Assembly (NCBI GenBank): GCA_003662645.1
Contig: QMYL01000004.1
Coordinates: 1 to 13,640, forward strand
Source: Candidatus Bathyarchaeota archaeon
Lineage (GTDB): Archaea; Thermoproteota; Bathyarchaeia; Bathyarchaeales; B26-1
Direction of reading: 5' to 3'
Length of the DNA stretch: 13,640 nucleotides
Shown here: piece after piece, positions 6,626 to 13,640 of the stretch
Position numbering within the stretch: the stretch's first letter is position 1
How the letters are laid out: each line of letters opens with the position of its first letter
Position numbers and translations under genes: made by a program
Notes under the pieces: generated by a model
What the model was told of the DNA's origin: nothing
Databases searched by the model: none
The model's input: only the letters and a program-made list of their open reading frames with translations

Positions 6626-7135
6626 ATGGGCTTCTCAACAACCATAGCCTCGGCGATAGCCCTCATCGGTCTGGTAGCCCTAGCCAGCGTCCTCTCAGCC
6701 ACAACCCTATACATGATGGAGAGCCTCGTGACGTTGAGGTACGCCATCTACGACGAAGATCTGAACGTTAGGCTTGAGATTGAGATAACTGGGGTAAACT
6801 CCTCATCGGTGAGCTTCTATGTGAAGAACTTGGGGTCGAAGACTATCTTCTTCAGGGAGAGAGGCTACAGATGGAACAGCGTCATCCTATCCTACAACAA
6901 CGATGGGTGGCGTTCATACCTCATAGAGAACTACACCGTCAGGGAGATCAGGGTTACGGGGACAAACGTGACGTTCAACTACTCAGCCCACCGGTACATC
7001 AAGCCTGGGGAGGAGGCCCTCATAGAGGCCGCGCTCCCTCCAGCTGCTCCCCCGATTCCGCAGAACGGGACGGTCACCATCATCTTCCTGTCACACTACG
7101 GAGTAAGCGCTGTGAAGGAGGGTGTTAGGAGTTGA
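6626..7135 (+). CDS. arlF: Archaellum stator protein ArlF-like (FlaF)
   Basis: From ATG 6626 the protein has 169 residues. An in-frame GTG at 6617, directly after the arlG stop, would add three. I prefer the ATG because it gives MGFS as in ArlG and has GGTGAT four bases upstream. A membrane anchor (residues 5-30) is followed by a beta domain with SVSFYVKNLGSKTIFF, an aromatic NNDGWRSYLIENYTVREI stretch, IKPGEEALIEAALP, and a final strand TVTIIFLSHYGVSA. This fits ArlF, the S-layer-binding periplasmic stator protein that works with ArlG. Several N-glycosylation sequons (NSS, NYT, NVT, NYS, NGT) fit an extracellular domain. Its stop overlaps the arlH start region, which points to coupling. F versus G is assigned by order, not proof. 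Confidence 0.7.
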   Translation: MGFSTTIASAIALIGLVALASVLSATTLYMMESLVTLRYAIYDEDLNVRLEIEITGVNSSSVSFYVKNLGSKTIFFRERGYRWNSVILSYNNDGWRSYLIENYTVREIRVTGTNVTFNYSAHRYIKPGEEALIEAALPPAAPPIPQNGTVTIIFLSHYGVSAVKEGVRS

Positions 7136-7137
7136 AG

Positions 7138-7833
7138 ATGGTAAAGTTGGGGATAAGGGAGCTCGACGACTGCTTAGGTGGGGGCTTTCCACATCCATCC
7201 CTAGCATCGGTTGAGGGAGACCACGGGGCTGGCAAGACCGCTCTAACACAGCAGATAGTCTACTCCATGTTGAGGGAGGGCTTGAGGGTCTACGTCATAA
7301 CGAGCGAGAGCACAGTGAAGGAGTATCTAACCATGATGAGATCGATAAAGCTGGATCCATACCCATACTACCTGAAGGGGATGTTGAACATATATCCACT
7401 ACACGTCGAGGGTGGAAAGTGGAGCAGGTTCCTTTCATCCCTCTTCTTCAAGGTGACGAGGAACTTCCTAGAGTTGTATAAGGACCGTTACGATGTCGTC
7501 GTGATCGACAGCCTCAGCGTGTTAACCGTTGACACTCCACCCTACGAGTTCCTAACCTTCATAACTAGGATGAAGAACCTGGTCTCAGATGGGAAGACGA
7601 TAATACTAACGTTCCATCCAGGCTGCCTACGTGAGAACAGGATAATGAAGCTCAAGGCTTCCTCCGATGTCTACCTAGTCATCTCGAACGGGAAGGTCGC
7701 CGGCATACCGGTGAAGGTTCTCAGCGTCGTAAAGCTGTGGGGAACCAGCGGGGAGAGGAAGGAGTCCGTAACCCTCGAGGTCAACCCCCAACTGGGCCTA
7801 AGGGTTCTCCCGCTTGGAGGGGTCAAGATATAG
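7138..7833 (+). CDS. arlH: Archaellum regulatory ATP-binding protein ArlH (FlaH)
   Basis: ArlH is a RecA/KaiC-like protein that binds ATP and docks on the motor ATPase ArlI at the membrane platform. This 231-residue copy has Walker A GDHGAGKT (residues 27-34) and a Walker B-like DVVVIDS (119-125). It lacks an obvious catalytic glutamate after Walker B, as is usual in ArlH, which binds ATP but hydrolyses it poorly. Other family traits are LGGGFP near the N-terminus and the HPGCLRENRI segment. The ATG at 7138 is chosen over a TTG at 7132 because AGGAG lies six bases before the ATG but adjoins the TTG. It lies three bases after the arlF stop and 37 bases before arlI. Confidence 0.93.
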   Translation: MVKLGIRELDDCLGGGFPHPSLASVEGDHGAGKTALTQQIVYSMLREGLRVYVITSESTVKEYLTMMRSIKLDPYPYYLKGMLNIYPLHVEGGKWSRFLSSLFFKVTRNFLELYKDRYDVVVIDSLSVLTVDTPPYEFLTFITRMKNLVSDGKTIILTFHPGCLRENRIMKLKASSDVYLVISNGKVAGIPVKVLSVVKLWGTSGERKESVTLEVNPQLGLRVLPLGGVKI

Positions 7834-7870
7834 GGCTCCCGTAAACCCCCAAAGAGGATGGAGGTTCTAT

Positions 7871-9541
7871 ATGGGACTCCTAAACCTTCGGTTATTTAGC
7901 CTCAAGAATAGTGGAAGGCAAGAGAAGGCTGAGGAGATAACGAGCATATTCGACTATAAGGCCCCAGACACCCTAGAGGAGGCTATGGAGAAGTATCCAT
8001 ACCTCGCCGATTACGTGAAGAAACTCAACGAGAGGCCTCTATACTCGAAGGATCCAAGCGTAGCTATAGGTAGGGAGAACGCCAATGTCATATATCCCGT
8101 CGGCTTCGGAGTCTTCATCCACGTAGAGACGGGCGGTGAGATAGGCAAGTATAACATCATAGAGCCGAAGAAACCGAGTAGGGAGCTCCTGGACAGGATA
8201 GAGGACGCCATAGCGAAACAGGTAAATGAGGAGACGAGGGTTGCCGGCGATATAAGGGAGAGGGAGAAGGTCCTCGTCAGGCTCTTCAATGAAGCCGTGA
8301 AGAAGAAGAGGATAAAGATACCGAAGGAGGATCTGGAGAGCGTATTATACCACTTCTTGAGGGAGAAGATAGGCCACGGAGTCCTAGACGACTTCCTAAC
8401 CGACCCATGGCTTGAGGATATAAGCGTACCCGGCGAGGGGAAGATATTTGTCTACCACAAGTTCTTCGGGAACCTTGAGAGCAACATAGAGCTGACCAAG
8501 GAGGAGACGGATAACCTCCTTAGGAGCATATCTGAGAGGTATGGGAAGATACTCAGCTTCACACACCCTATACTGGATATACACCTACCAGACGGCTCAA
8601 GGTTCAACATAGTCTTCGGCGAGGATATAAGCCTACGCGGGAGCAACTTCACGATCAGGAAGTTCTCGAAGGAGCCGATATCAGTTGCACACCTGATAAA
8701 GTGGGGAACCCTATCGGCCGAGATGGCGGCGTACATGTGGATGCTCCTCGAGGTCGGCATATCATTCTTCGTCTGCGGTGAGACGGCCTCAGGGAAGACC
8801 ACGACGCTGAACGCCCTAGCCGGGCTCATAAGCCCCTCCGCAAAGATGATAAGCATAGAGGAGACCCCAGAGGTAAACTTGGCCCATAAGAACTGGGTTA
8901 GGGAGGTCACAAGGATGCACACTGGAAGCGTCGTTACGATGTTCGACCTCCTGAAGGCAGCCTTGAGGCAGAGGCCTGACTACATAATAATCGGGGAGAT
9001 AAGGGGTGAGGAGGGTAGAATAGCGTTCCAAGCCATCGAGACCGGTCACCCAGTCATATCGACGATACACGCCGGTGACCTACAACAGCTCTTCCAGAGG
9101 TTAACTTCAGACCCGATAAACGTCCCAAAATCCCACATAAACGGCTTGAACTTAGCGATATTCCAGAACCGTATAAAGCGTGGGAACAGGCTCATAAGGA
9201 GGGTTCTCTCGGTCAATGAGATACTCGGCTACGACACCGAGAAGGGGAACTTGAACTACCTCCCAGCCTTCATCTACGACGCCGATGAGGATGTGATACG
9301 CTTCGCAGGCTCGAGCTTCATGATGGAGATGAAGGTCCTCCCCTTCAGGGGCTGGGGGAAGGAGAAGGTTCCCCAACTCTACGAGGAGATGAGGGTGAGA
9401 GCTGAGATATTGAGGATGCTATCCGAGAAGCACCCAAGGTTCAAGGATGTCTGGAACACAGTCATAGAGGTTGAGAAGGTTGGGGTGATGAGGGTATACG
9501 AGGAGATTAAGAGGGGGAATATGTATTGGATAGAAGGGTAG
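7871..9541 (+). CDS. arlI: Archaellum motor/assembly ATPase ArlI (FlaI)
   Basis: ArlI is the hexameric secretion ATPase that powers both assembly and rotation of the archaellum. From the ATG at 7871 the protein has 556 residues, slightly long for the family owing to an N-terminal extension. Seen in order: an N-terminal domain with the PVGFGVF block (about 75), THPILDIHLPDGSR (about 235), Walker A GETASGKTTT (about 302), Asp box ISIEETPEVNL (about 328), Walker B YIIIGEIRGEEG (about 373) and the His box ETGHPVISTIHAG (about 389-401). All key residues are present. A TTG at 7814 inside arlH opens the same frame, but GGAGGTT five bases before the ATG at 7871 favours the shorter form. Its last 16 bases overlap the arlJ start. 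Confidence 0.97.
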   Translation: MGLLNLRLFSLKNSGRQEKAEEITSIFDYKAPDTLEEAMEKYPYLADYVKKLNERPLYSKDPSVAIGRENANVIYPVGFGVFIHVETGGEIGKYNIIEPKKPSRELLDRIEDAIAKQVNEETRVAGDIREREKVLVRLFNEAVKKKRIKIPKEDLESVLYHFLREKIGHGVLDDFLTDPWLEDISVPGEGKIFVYHKFFGNLESNIELTKEETDNLLRSISERYGKILSFTHPILDIHLPDGSRFNIVFGEDISLRGSNFTIRKFSKEPISVAHLIKWGTLSAEMAAYMWMLLEVGISFFVCGETASGKTTTLNALAGLISPSAKMISIEETPEVNLAHKNWVREVTRMHTGSVVTMFDLLKAALRQRPDYIIIGEIRGEEGRIAFQAIETGHPVISTIHAGDLQQLFQRLTSDPINVPKSHINGLNLAIFQNRIKRGNRLIRRVLSVNEILGYDTEKGNLNYLPAFIYDADEDVIRFAGSSFMMEMKVLPFRGWGKEKVPQLYEEMRVRAEILRMLSEKHPRFKDVWNTVIEVEKVGVMRVYEEIKRGNMYWIEG

Positions 9542-11106
9542 CCTCGGCGAAGAGGGGGCTACTCCTCCTAGCAATTCCAACAGCCCTCTTCTCAGCGTAC
9601 CTATTTATGGAGGGCGACATGCTCGGCTTGGCGGCCGTCTCCCTGACCGGAGGGGTGATAGCGGCCTTCATCCTATACTACAACACCAGAAGGGTTCCTA
9701 GGAGGATCGATGAGCATCTGATCTCGATAATCCTCCACATGTATGTGGTCTCTCAAGGCGAGGTTGGACCTGACGACTTGGTGAAGGTTATAGCCGAGAC
9801 CGAAGATTACGGCTACTACAGTGAGGTCTTCAGGAGGATACGTGAATTGGCGAAGAAGTTCGGGTATGGCTTCACGAAGGCGACATCCCATATAGCGAGA
9901 ACCGTTAAGCCGCCCTTTAGGGATATACTCATCAGGTGTACCGAGATCTTCTCCACAACCAACCCTAAGGGCTTCTTAGAGTTGGAGTCATCGACCATGA
10001 TGGAGGAGTACTCCGGGTACTACCTAAGGTCTGTAGAGGCGATGAGGGTTCTCAGCGGCATATTCAGCACATTCCAGAGCGTCATAATCTTCATAATCAT
10101 GACCCTGAGCATACTGACCGTCTTCACCTCAGACCCCAACATAGTCTACTACTCATACGCGATCTCCATACCGGCCATACTGGCCATCTTCCTAGGCTTC
10201 AAAAGTGTAGTCCCGAAGAATAAACTCATACATATGGACAAGGATGAGCCGCCGAGGTTGTATAGGGCCTTCAGGTTGACCCTACCGCTCGCCTTAGCCT
10301 CAGCGGCCCCAGCCATGGTGGTGGCTCAGATGGTCGGTTACGCCTACGGCTTCATCCTGATGGGTCTGGCGTTACTCATACCGGGAATCCTCGCCTACAA
10401 GTTCGAGACCTTCGTGATGAAGGTTGACGAGCACTACCCAGCGCTCATAAAGTGTCTAGGCGAGAACTTGGTCTCGACATCGAGCTTCAGGGCAGCCCTA
10501 TCCTACGTCCTCTACATGGACCTTGGACCCTTAAAGAGCCTGTTAAAGAGAGCCCTAGCCCGCGTCAGTATTGGGATAAGCAACGAGAAATCGATGAGTT
10601 TGCTATCCTCGGAGGCTGCGTCATACCGTGTCTACATGACGAATAAGATGTTCCTAGATTCCCTCGGTTATGGCGGTAACCCCCTCGAGGTTGGGAAGAT
10701 ACTCGGCAACAACTTCGTGAAGTTCCTTGAGTTTAGGAAGCGTAGACTCTCCGTCGCTAAGAACCTTAAAGCGGTCATCTTGATACTCCAACCGATGGTC
10801 ATAGCCCTCCTAGTTATAACCAGATACCTATGCTCGTTCTTCTCTGAGAGCCTAGTCTCCCTCCCCTTCTTCGCCTTTGGGGAGATACCGGTCCCGGTGA
10901 TCGAGACCGGAAACCTCATACTAGCTCTCTTAATAGCGGTAATCAACGCCCAGGTGATTAGGGAGGTTAGAGGAGGCTTCTATGGGACAAGCTTCCTGTA
11001 CACAGGGATACTACTCATACTCAGCGGCGTATCATGGCTTGTAGCCGAGCTGCTGATGGATGTAGCCTTCACCCCGATAGCTAGGGGGTTGGGCGGCTTC
11101 ATCTAG
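9526..11106 (+). CDS. arlJ: Archaellum membrane platform protein ArlJ (FlaJ)
   Basis: ArlJ is the polytopic membrane core on which ArlI and ArlH assemble; it is related to type II secretion F / pilus platform proteins. The 526-residue protein has an N-terminal pair of membrane segments (about 9-52), a cytoplasmic helical domain (about 55-170), a central membrane block (about 175-290) and another cytoplasmic domain. It ends with three to four membrane segments (about 410-525). Basic patches such as KRRLSVAKNLK lie at the cytoplasmic boundaries. Start TTG at 9526 lies inside the end of arlI (16-base overlap), with GAGGGG nine bases upstream; no other start occurs before the first membrane segment. 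It is the last gene of the archaellum operon; no chemotaxis or prepilin peptidase gene follows. Confidence 0.95.
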   Translation: MDRRVASAKRGLLLLAIPTALFSAYLFMEGDMLGLAAVSLTGGVIAAFILYYNTRRVPRRIDEHLISIILHMYVVSQGEVGPDDLVKVIAETEDYGYYSEVFRRIRELAKKFGYGFTKATSHIARTVKPPFRDILIRCTEIFSTTNPKGFLELESSTMMEEYSGYYLRSVEAMRVLSGIFSTFQSVIIFIIMTLSILTVFTSDPNIVYYSYAISIPAILAIFLGFKSVVPKNKLIHMDKDEPPRLYRAFRLTLPLALASAAPAMVVAQMVGYAYGFILMGLALLIPGILAYKFETFVMKVDEHYPALIKCLGENLVSTSSFRAALSYVLYMDLGPLKSLLKRALARVSIGISNEKSMSLLSSEAASYRVYMTNKMFLDSLGYGGNPLEVGKILGNNFVKFLEFRKRRLSVAKNLKAVILILQPMVIALLVITRYLCSFFSESLVSLPFFAFGEIPVPVIETGNLILALLIAVINAQVIREVRGGFYGTSFLYTGILLILSGVSWLVAELLMDVAFTPIARGLGGFI

Positions 11107-11178
11107 GACGATGAACATGCACAGTCGTACCGGTAAGACTAGTATGGAATCCCACAAATTCTGAATTGCATCATAAGT

Positions 11179-11477
11179 ATGGCGTTTATGGTGGAAACCA
11201 GATCCACGGTCAGGGTTCTGAGCGACGATGAGGTTAAGGAGGATACACAATCTCTCCATGAAGATACTGGTGGAGATCCTGCCGGTCTGGGGTACCAGGG
11301 CGTTGAGGACTGACGCCAAGATACTAGGGGTGGTATGGAGAATGGGTTGAAGGTGGGAGGAGAAGTATGCTGAGGCGTATCCACGAGAAGGTTGAACGCA
11401 TACTGAGGGATTATGAACTCGGGTTCCAGGTGGAGGTGATAGATGAGAATAAGATGTTTATTGAAGAGGGCGGATAG
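11179..11477 (+). pseudogene. Probable decayed, internally deleted MttB-type corrinoid methyltransferase
   Basis: Three short plus-strand frames overlap here: 11179-11313 (44 codons), 11228-11350 (40) and 11367-11477 (36, preceded by GGGAGGAGAA). Read with one frameshift near 11249, the first two give TVRVLSDDEVK then RIHNLSMKILVEI and TRALRTDAKILG. This resembles the N-terminus of MttB-family trimethylamine/glycine-betaine methyltransferases (LS-x-x-E-x-x-x-IH-x-x-S-x-x-IL-x-E). The third frame, open from 11328, gives YGEWVEGGRRSM then LRRIHEKVERILRDYE. This resembles the same family's C-terminal W-x-x-x-G...ER-x-x-EK-x-x-x-IL-x-x-[HY]-E stretch. About 400 central codons would be missing. 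The resemblance is from memory of family patterns. The alternative is independent tiny ORFs, of which 11367-11477 has the best ribosome site. 11107-11178 and 11478-11494 hold nothing I can identify. Confidence 0.4.
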
Positions 11478-11494
11478 GGTGTTAGGTTGGAGTC

Positions 11495-12877
11495 CTAATG
11501 GTACATCAACTTCTCCTCGTACTTCCTTAGGTGCTCTGTGGCCTCCCCTATGTCCATGAAGAGTGAGTCAACCCTCTCAACATCCTCGGCTGTGACCGTG
11601 TCGTGTTTGAGGACCTTCGCGTTCTGCGCTGCAAGGCTGAGCAGTTGAACCGCATACCTCAGTGACGACTTCGTGCCTATCTCGGTGAGCTTCTCCAAGG
11701 CGTCCTCGTTTATCGTTACCTTCTCCTCCCTGGCCCTTATCCTCAGTATCTCCCTTATGCTCTCTGCGTCGTACTCGTGGGTGGCTATTATAACAGATCT
11801 ATCTATGAGGTCGAGTGGGAAGCCCATCGGGCTCTTAACGTCTGTCCCGCGTATGGTCGTTACGCCCCTGTTCGTTGCCAGTATGATTATCGGGACCAAC
11901 TCGCTCTCCAAGGCTCGGCCGAGGAAGCTGAAGGCCTCTAGGTCTAGGAGGTGGCTGTCATCTATGAATAGGACACCGGGATGGATGCAGGCCTTACCCT
12001 CGTCAACCATCTTCTTGACTGTTTCGTCAACGGCCGCCCTTATCTCGGGGTCGATCTCCTTCGTCTCGCTTCCCCCAAAGAGTAGGGAGAATAGGCCTCC
12101 GCCCATCCTGCTTCTGGCGTGTATCTCATCCATATCCGCTAGGGTCAGTGTGTAGACGAACTCCTTCTCCTTGAGTACGTCCCCATCCGGTCTGGGCACC
12201 TTCTGGCGGGTGTCAACATCGTAGGTCTTGCCCTTCACGCTCTCCAAGCTCAACCCCAAGTTCACAACCCTGCCGGTCTCAGCGTCTATCTGGATCACGC
12301 TTCCCTCGGTTATGCCCTGCTGGATTATCTGTTGGGCTATCGAGGCTCCGGCCTCGATGGTCTTCTCTTGCTTGGTGGTCTTTAATGTGAGCCTCACACT
12401 CTCAGGAACCTTCTGGTATGGGTTGTATGGGTGGGGTGCTGTCCGTATATCTACGCTCGTAACCTCCCCCTCATATACCTTCCTCATCTCGTGTATCTCC
12501 ACGCCGATGCACTTACGCATGGCCTCTATCAGAACCTCGGTCTTCTTCCTCTCGCTGCTGTATATCTCGCTCCCGCTCATCTGGATGAAGGGGACGTTGG
12601 GCCCGAGCTCCTTTGATATCGCAACCGCTATGGCGGTCTTACCTGTTCCGGGTGGACCTGCGAGGATCACAGTCTTGCCGCTGAGCTTCCCCTCCTTTAT
12701 CATCTGAACTATCAACCCTGCGGCTTCCCTAGCCTTCTCCTGCCCAACCATGCCGTCCTTTACCTTCACGGCCCTCATATTCTCGTCTAGGCCTAAGCCC
12801 TTTATGTGGGTGTGGGCCCCTATCCTCTCGAATAAGTGTAACCTGCCGGTCACCTCCCTAATATCCGCCATACTCAT
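11495..12877 (-). CDS. TIP49 / RuvB-like AAA+ ATPase (archaeal RuvBL homologue)
   Basis: This 460-residue protein is a full-length homologue of eukaryotic RUVBL1/2 (Pontin/Reptin), hexameric ATPases that remodel protein and nucleoprotein complexes. It shows the family's N-terminus (ERIGAHTHIKGLGLDE), Walker A GPPGTGKT (residues 74-81) and the MSGSEIYSSE stretch. The OB-like domain II insertion (about 125-235) has EGEVTSVDIR and ITEGSVIQIDAETGRV. Walker B is VLFIDDSHLLD (about 302-312), sensor I ILATNRG, then PLDLIDRSVII with the arginine finger, and SSLRYAVQLL (sensor II). Walker B reads D-D-S-H where eukaryotic proteins have D-E-V-H. An ATG at 12871 is an alternative start with better spacing from GGAAGG. 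It follows the second thermosome gene on the same strand by 81 bases. Archaeal roles are unproven. Confidence 0.95.
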   Translation of the reverse strand: MSMADIREVTGRLHLFERIGAHTHIKGLGLDENMRAVKVKDGMVGQEKAREAAGLIVQMIKEGKLSGKTVILAGPPGTGKTAIAVAISKELGPNVPFIQMSGSEIYSSERKKTEVLIEAMRKCIGVEIHEMRKVYEGEVTSVDIRTAPHPYNPYQKVPESVRLTLKTTKQEKTIEAGASIAQQIIQQGITEGSVIQIDAETGRVVNLGLSLESVKGKTYDVDTRQKVPRPDGDVLKEKEFVYTLTLADMDEIHARSRMGGGLFSLLFGGSETKEIDPEIRAAVDETVKKMVDEGKACIHPGVLFIDDSHLLDLEAFSFLGRALESELVPIIILATNRGVTTIRGTDVKSPMGFPLDLIDRSVIIATHEYDAESIREILRIRAREEKVTINEDALEKLTEIGTKSSLRYAVQLLSLAAQNAKVLKHDTVTAEDVERVDSLFMDIGEATEHLRKYEEKLMYH

Positions 12878-12913
12878 CCTTCCGTATTGTTTAGGTTTTG
12901 AGAGGAAGAGGGT

Positions 12914-12928
12914 TTGGGATAAAAGGGA
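12914..12928 (-). promoter_or_regulatory. Possible TATA box of the TIP49 gene
   Basis: On the minus strand, TCCCTTTTATCCC lies about 45 bases before the TIP49 start, which would give a leader of about 20 bases. It is only moderately TATA-like. Co-transcription with the thermosome gene upstream is the alternative. Confidence 0.3.
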
Positions 12929-12931
12929 ATT

Positions 12932-12945
12932 GACTAAAAATAGTC
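12932..12945 (-). terminator. Short hairpin after the second thermosome gene
   Basis: GACTA-TTTT-TAGTC on the minus strand forms a perfect 5-bp stem with a T loop. It begins 13 bases after the thermosome stop codon and includes a five-T run. It is a plausible weak terminator between the thermosome and TIP49 genes, though the stem is short. Confidence 0.35.
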
Positions 12946-12958
12946 TGGTCTGGTTTGT

Positions 12959-13640
12959 TTAGAACTCGGTCTCGGTCTCAGTCTCCTCTTCCTTCTCCTT
13001 GGACTTCTCCTCCTCCTTCGGCTTGGAGGCGGCTATGACGTCATCGATCCTCAGTATCATCGATGCAGCCTCAGCTGCGGACTTTATAGCCTGCTCCTTA
13101 ACCCTCAGCGGCTCTATCACACCCTTCTCATACATGTTAACTATCTTACCCGTGAAGACGTCGACCCCCATCAGGTGTCCATCCGCCTTCTCATGGGCAG
13201 CCCTCAACTCAACCATGATGTCGATCGGCTCCAAGCCGGCGTTCTCGGCCAGGGTCTTCGGTATCACCTCAACGGCGTCGGCGAAGGCCTCTATCGCGAG
13301 CTGCTCCCTCCCTCCAACCTTGGCGGCGTATTCGCGTAGCCGCCTAGCTATCTCAGCCTCAGCGGCGCCTCCACCGGCAACTATCTTGTTCTTGACTATT
13401 ACGTCGGCCACCACTGAGAGAGCGTCGTGCATGGCCCTCTCAGCCTCGTCGACCATCCTCTCGAGTCCAGCCCTTATGAGGATGGAGACCGACCTCGGGT
13501 CTTTGCATCCCTCTATGAACACCATCTTGTCGTCTCCGACCTTACGCTCCTCTACGCGCTCCGCGTATCCCAGGTCTTCAGGCTTCAGGTCGTCTAGGTT
13601 CGTCACTATCCTCCCGCCGGTGGCCCTTGAGAGCTTCTCC
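12959..13640 (-). CDS. Thermosome subunit (group II chaperonin), acidic-tailed paralogue, 5' partial
   Basis: The frame is open to the right edge, so only the C-terminal 227 residues are seen; a GTG at 13606 is internal, not the start. The residues just inside the edge ([18 protein letters not shown]) align with residues about 325-342 of the first thermosome subunit. Conserved parts are [21 protein letters not shown] (apical to intermediate domain), [27 protein letters not shown] and [10 protein letters not shown] in the equatorial domain. In place of the Gly-rich tail it ends in a Lys/Glu/Thr tail ([19 protein letters not shown]). Compared with the first copy, GGGAPE is GGGAAE and NAGLDPID is NAGLEPID. 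Archaea commonly combine two or three such paralogues in one ring, so the two products may co-assemble. The TIP49 gene lies downstream on the same strand. Confidence 0.95.
   Translation of the reverse strand, partial: EKLSRATGGRIVTNLDDLKPEDLGYAERVEERKVGDDKMVFIEGCKDPRSVSILIRAGLERMVDEAERAMHDALSVVADVIVKNKIVAGGGAAEAEIARRLREYAAKVGGREQLAIEAFADAVEVIPKTLAENAGLEPIDIMVELRAAHEKADGHLMGVDVFTGKIVNMYEKGVIEPLRVKEQAIKSAAEAASMILRIDDVIAASKPKEEEKSKEKEEETETETEF

Noticed and set aside
7814..7870. Extended TTG start of ArlI inside arlH
   Set aside because: The 19 added residues look like chance translation, and the ATG at 7871 has a strong GGAGGTT site at good spacing.
11032..11384. Minus-strand frames of 95 and 81 codons over the arlJ end and the gene-poor stretch
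   Set aside because: One overlaps the well-supported C-terminus of ArlJ, and neither translation shows a recognisable domain. The plus-strand frames match a family pattern better.
11673..12707. Two open frames of about 160 codons antisense to the TIP49 gene
   Set aside because: The opposite strand encodes a clear full-length TIP49 protein; these are shadows of its codon bias with Ser-rich translations.

Overview
The window is archaeal. It holds two group II chaperonin (thermosome) genes, a complete archaellum (archaeal flagellum) structural operon and a TIP49/RuvB-like AAA+ ATPase. Promoters are TATA/BRE-like, and many starts are TTG or GTG with purine-rich Shine-Dalgarno (SD) sequences. The AGG/ATA-rich codon use and charged proteins suggest a thermophile. 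TIP49 plus an arlG-arlF gene order (crenarchaeal) alongside an ArlC/D/E-type protein (euryarchaeal) points to a TACK-type lineage outside classical Crenarchaeota, such as a Bathyarchaeia-, Korarchaeia- or Caldarchaeia-like organism. That placement is inference.

Layout. 1-237 (+): end of a ribbon-helix-helix DNA-binding protein, cut by the left edge. 232-858 (-): ThuA-like protein converging on it. 979-1320 (-): small conserved-looking protein, divergent from thermosome subunit 1 at 1469-3118 (+). 3202-3993 (+): unrecognised 263-residue protein. 4110-11106 (+): archaellum operon arlB1-arlB2-arlCDE-arlG-arlF-arlH-arlI-arlJ, with a strong TATA box upstream and a large hairpin between the archaellins and the machinery genes. 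11107-11494: gene-poor stretch that appears to hold a decayed, internally deleted MttB-type corrinoid methyltransferase. 11495-12877 (-): TIP49. 12959-13640 (-): C-terminal part of a second thermosome subunit, cut by the right edge.

How the genes work together. The two archaellins form the filament. ArlG and ArlF are pseudo-periplasmic stator/anchor proteins. ArlCDE is the cytoplasmic ring or chemotaxis-linking component. ArlH and ArlI are the nucleotide-binding regulator and the motor/assembly ATPase, and ArlJ is the membrane platform. The prepilin peptidase and chemotaxis genes are not in the window. The chaperonins and TIP49 are housekeeping protein-folding and complex-remodelling ATPases. 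No tRNA, rRNA, CRISPR array, transposase or integrase was seen.

The most interesting items are the MttB-like remnant, the inter-archaellin/arlCDE hairpin that could hide the next SD, an EF-hand-like acidic loop shared by both archaellins and ArlG, the Walker B glutamate-to-aspartate change in TIP49, and the operator-like repeat/dyad upstream of the ThuA gene.
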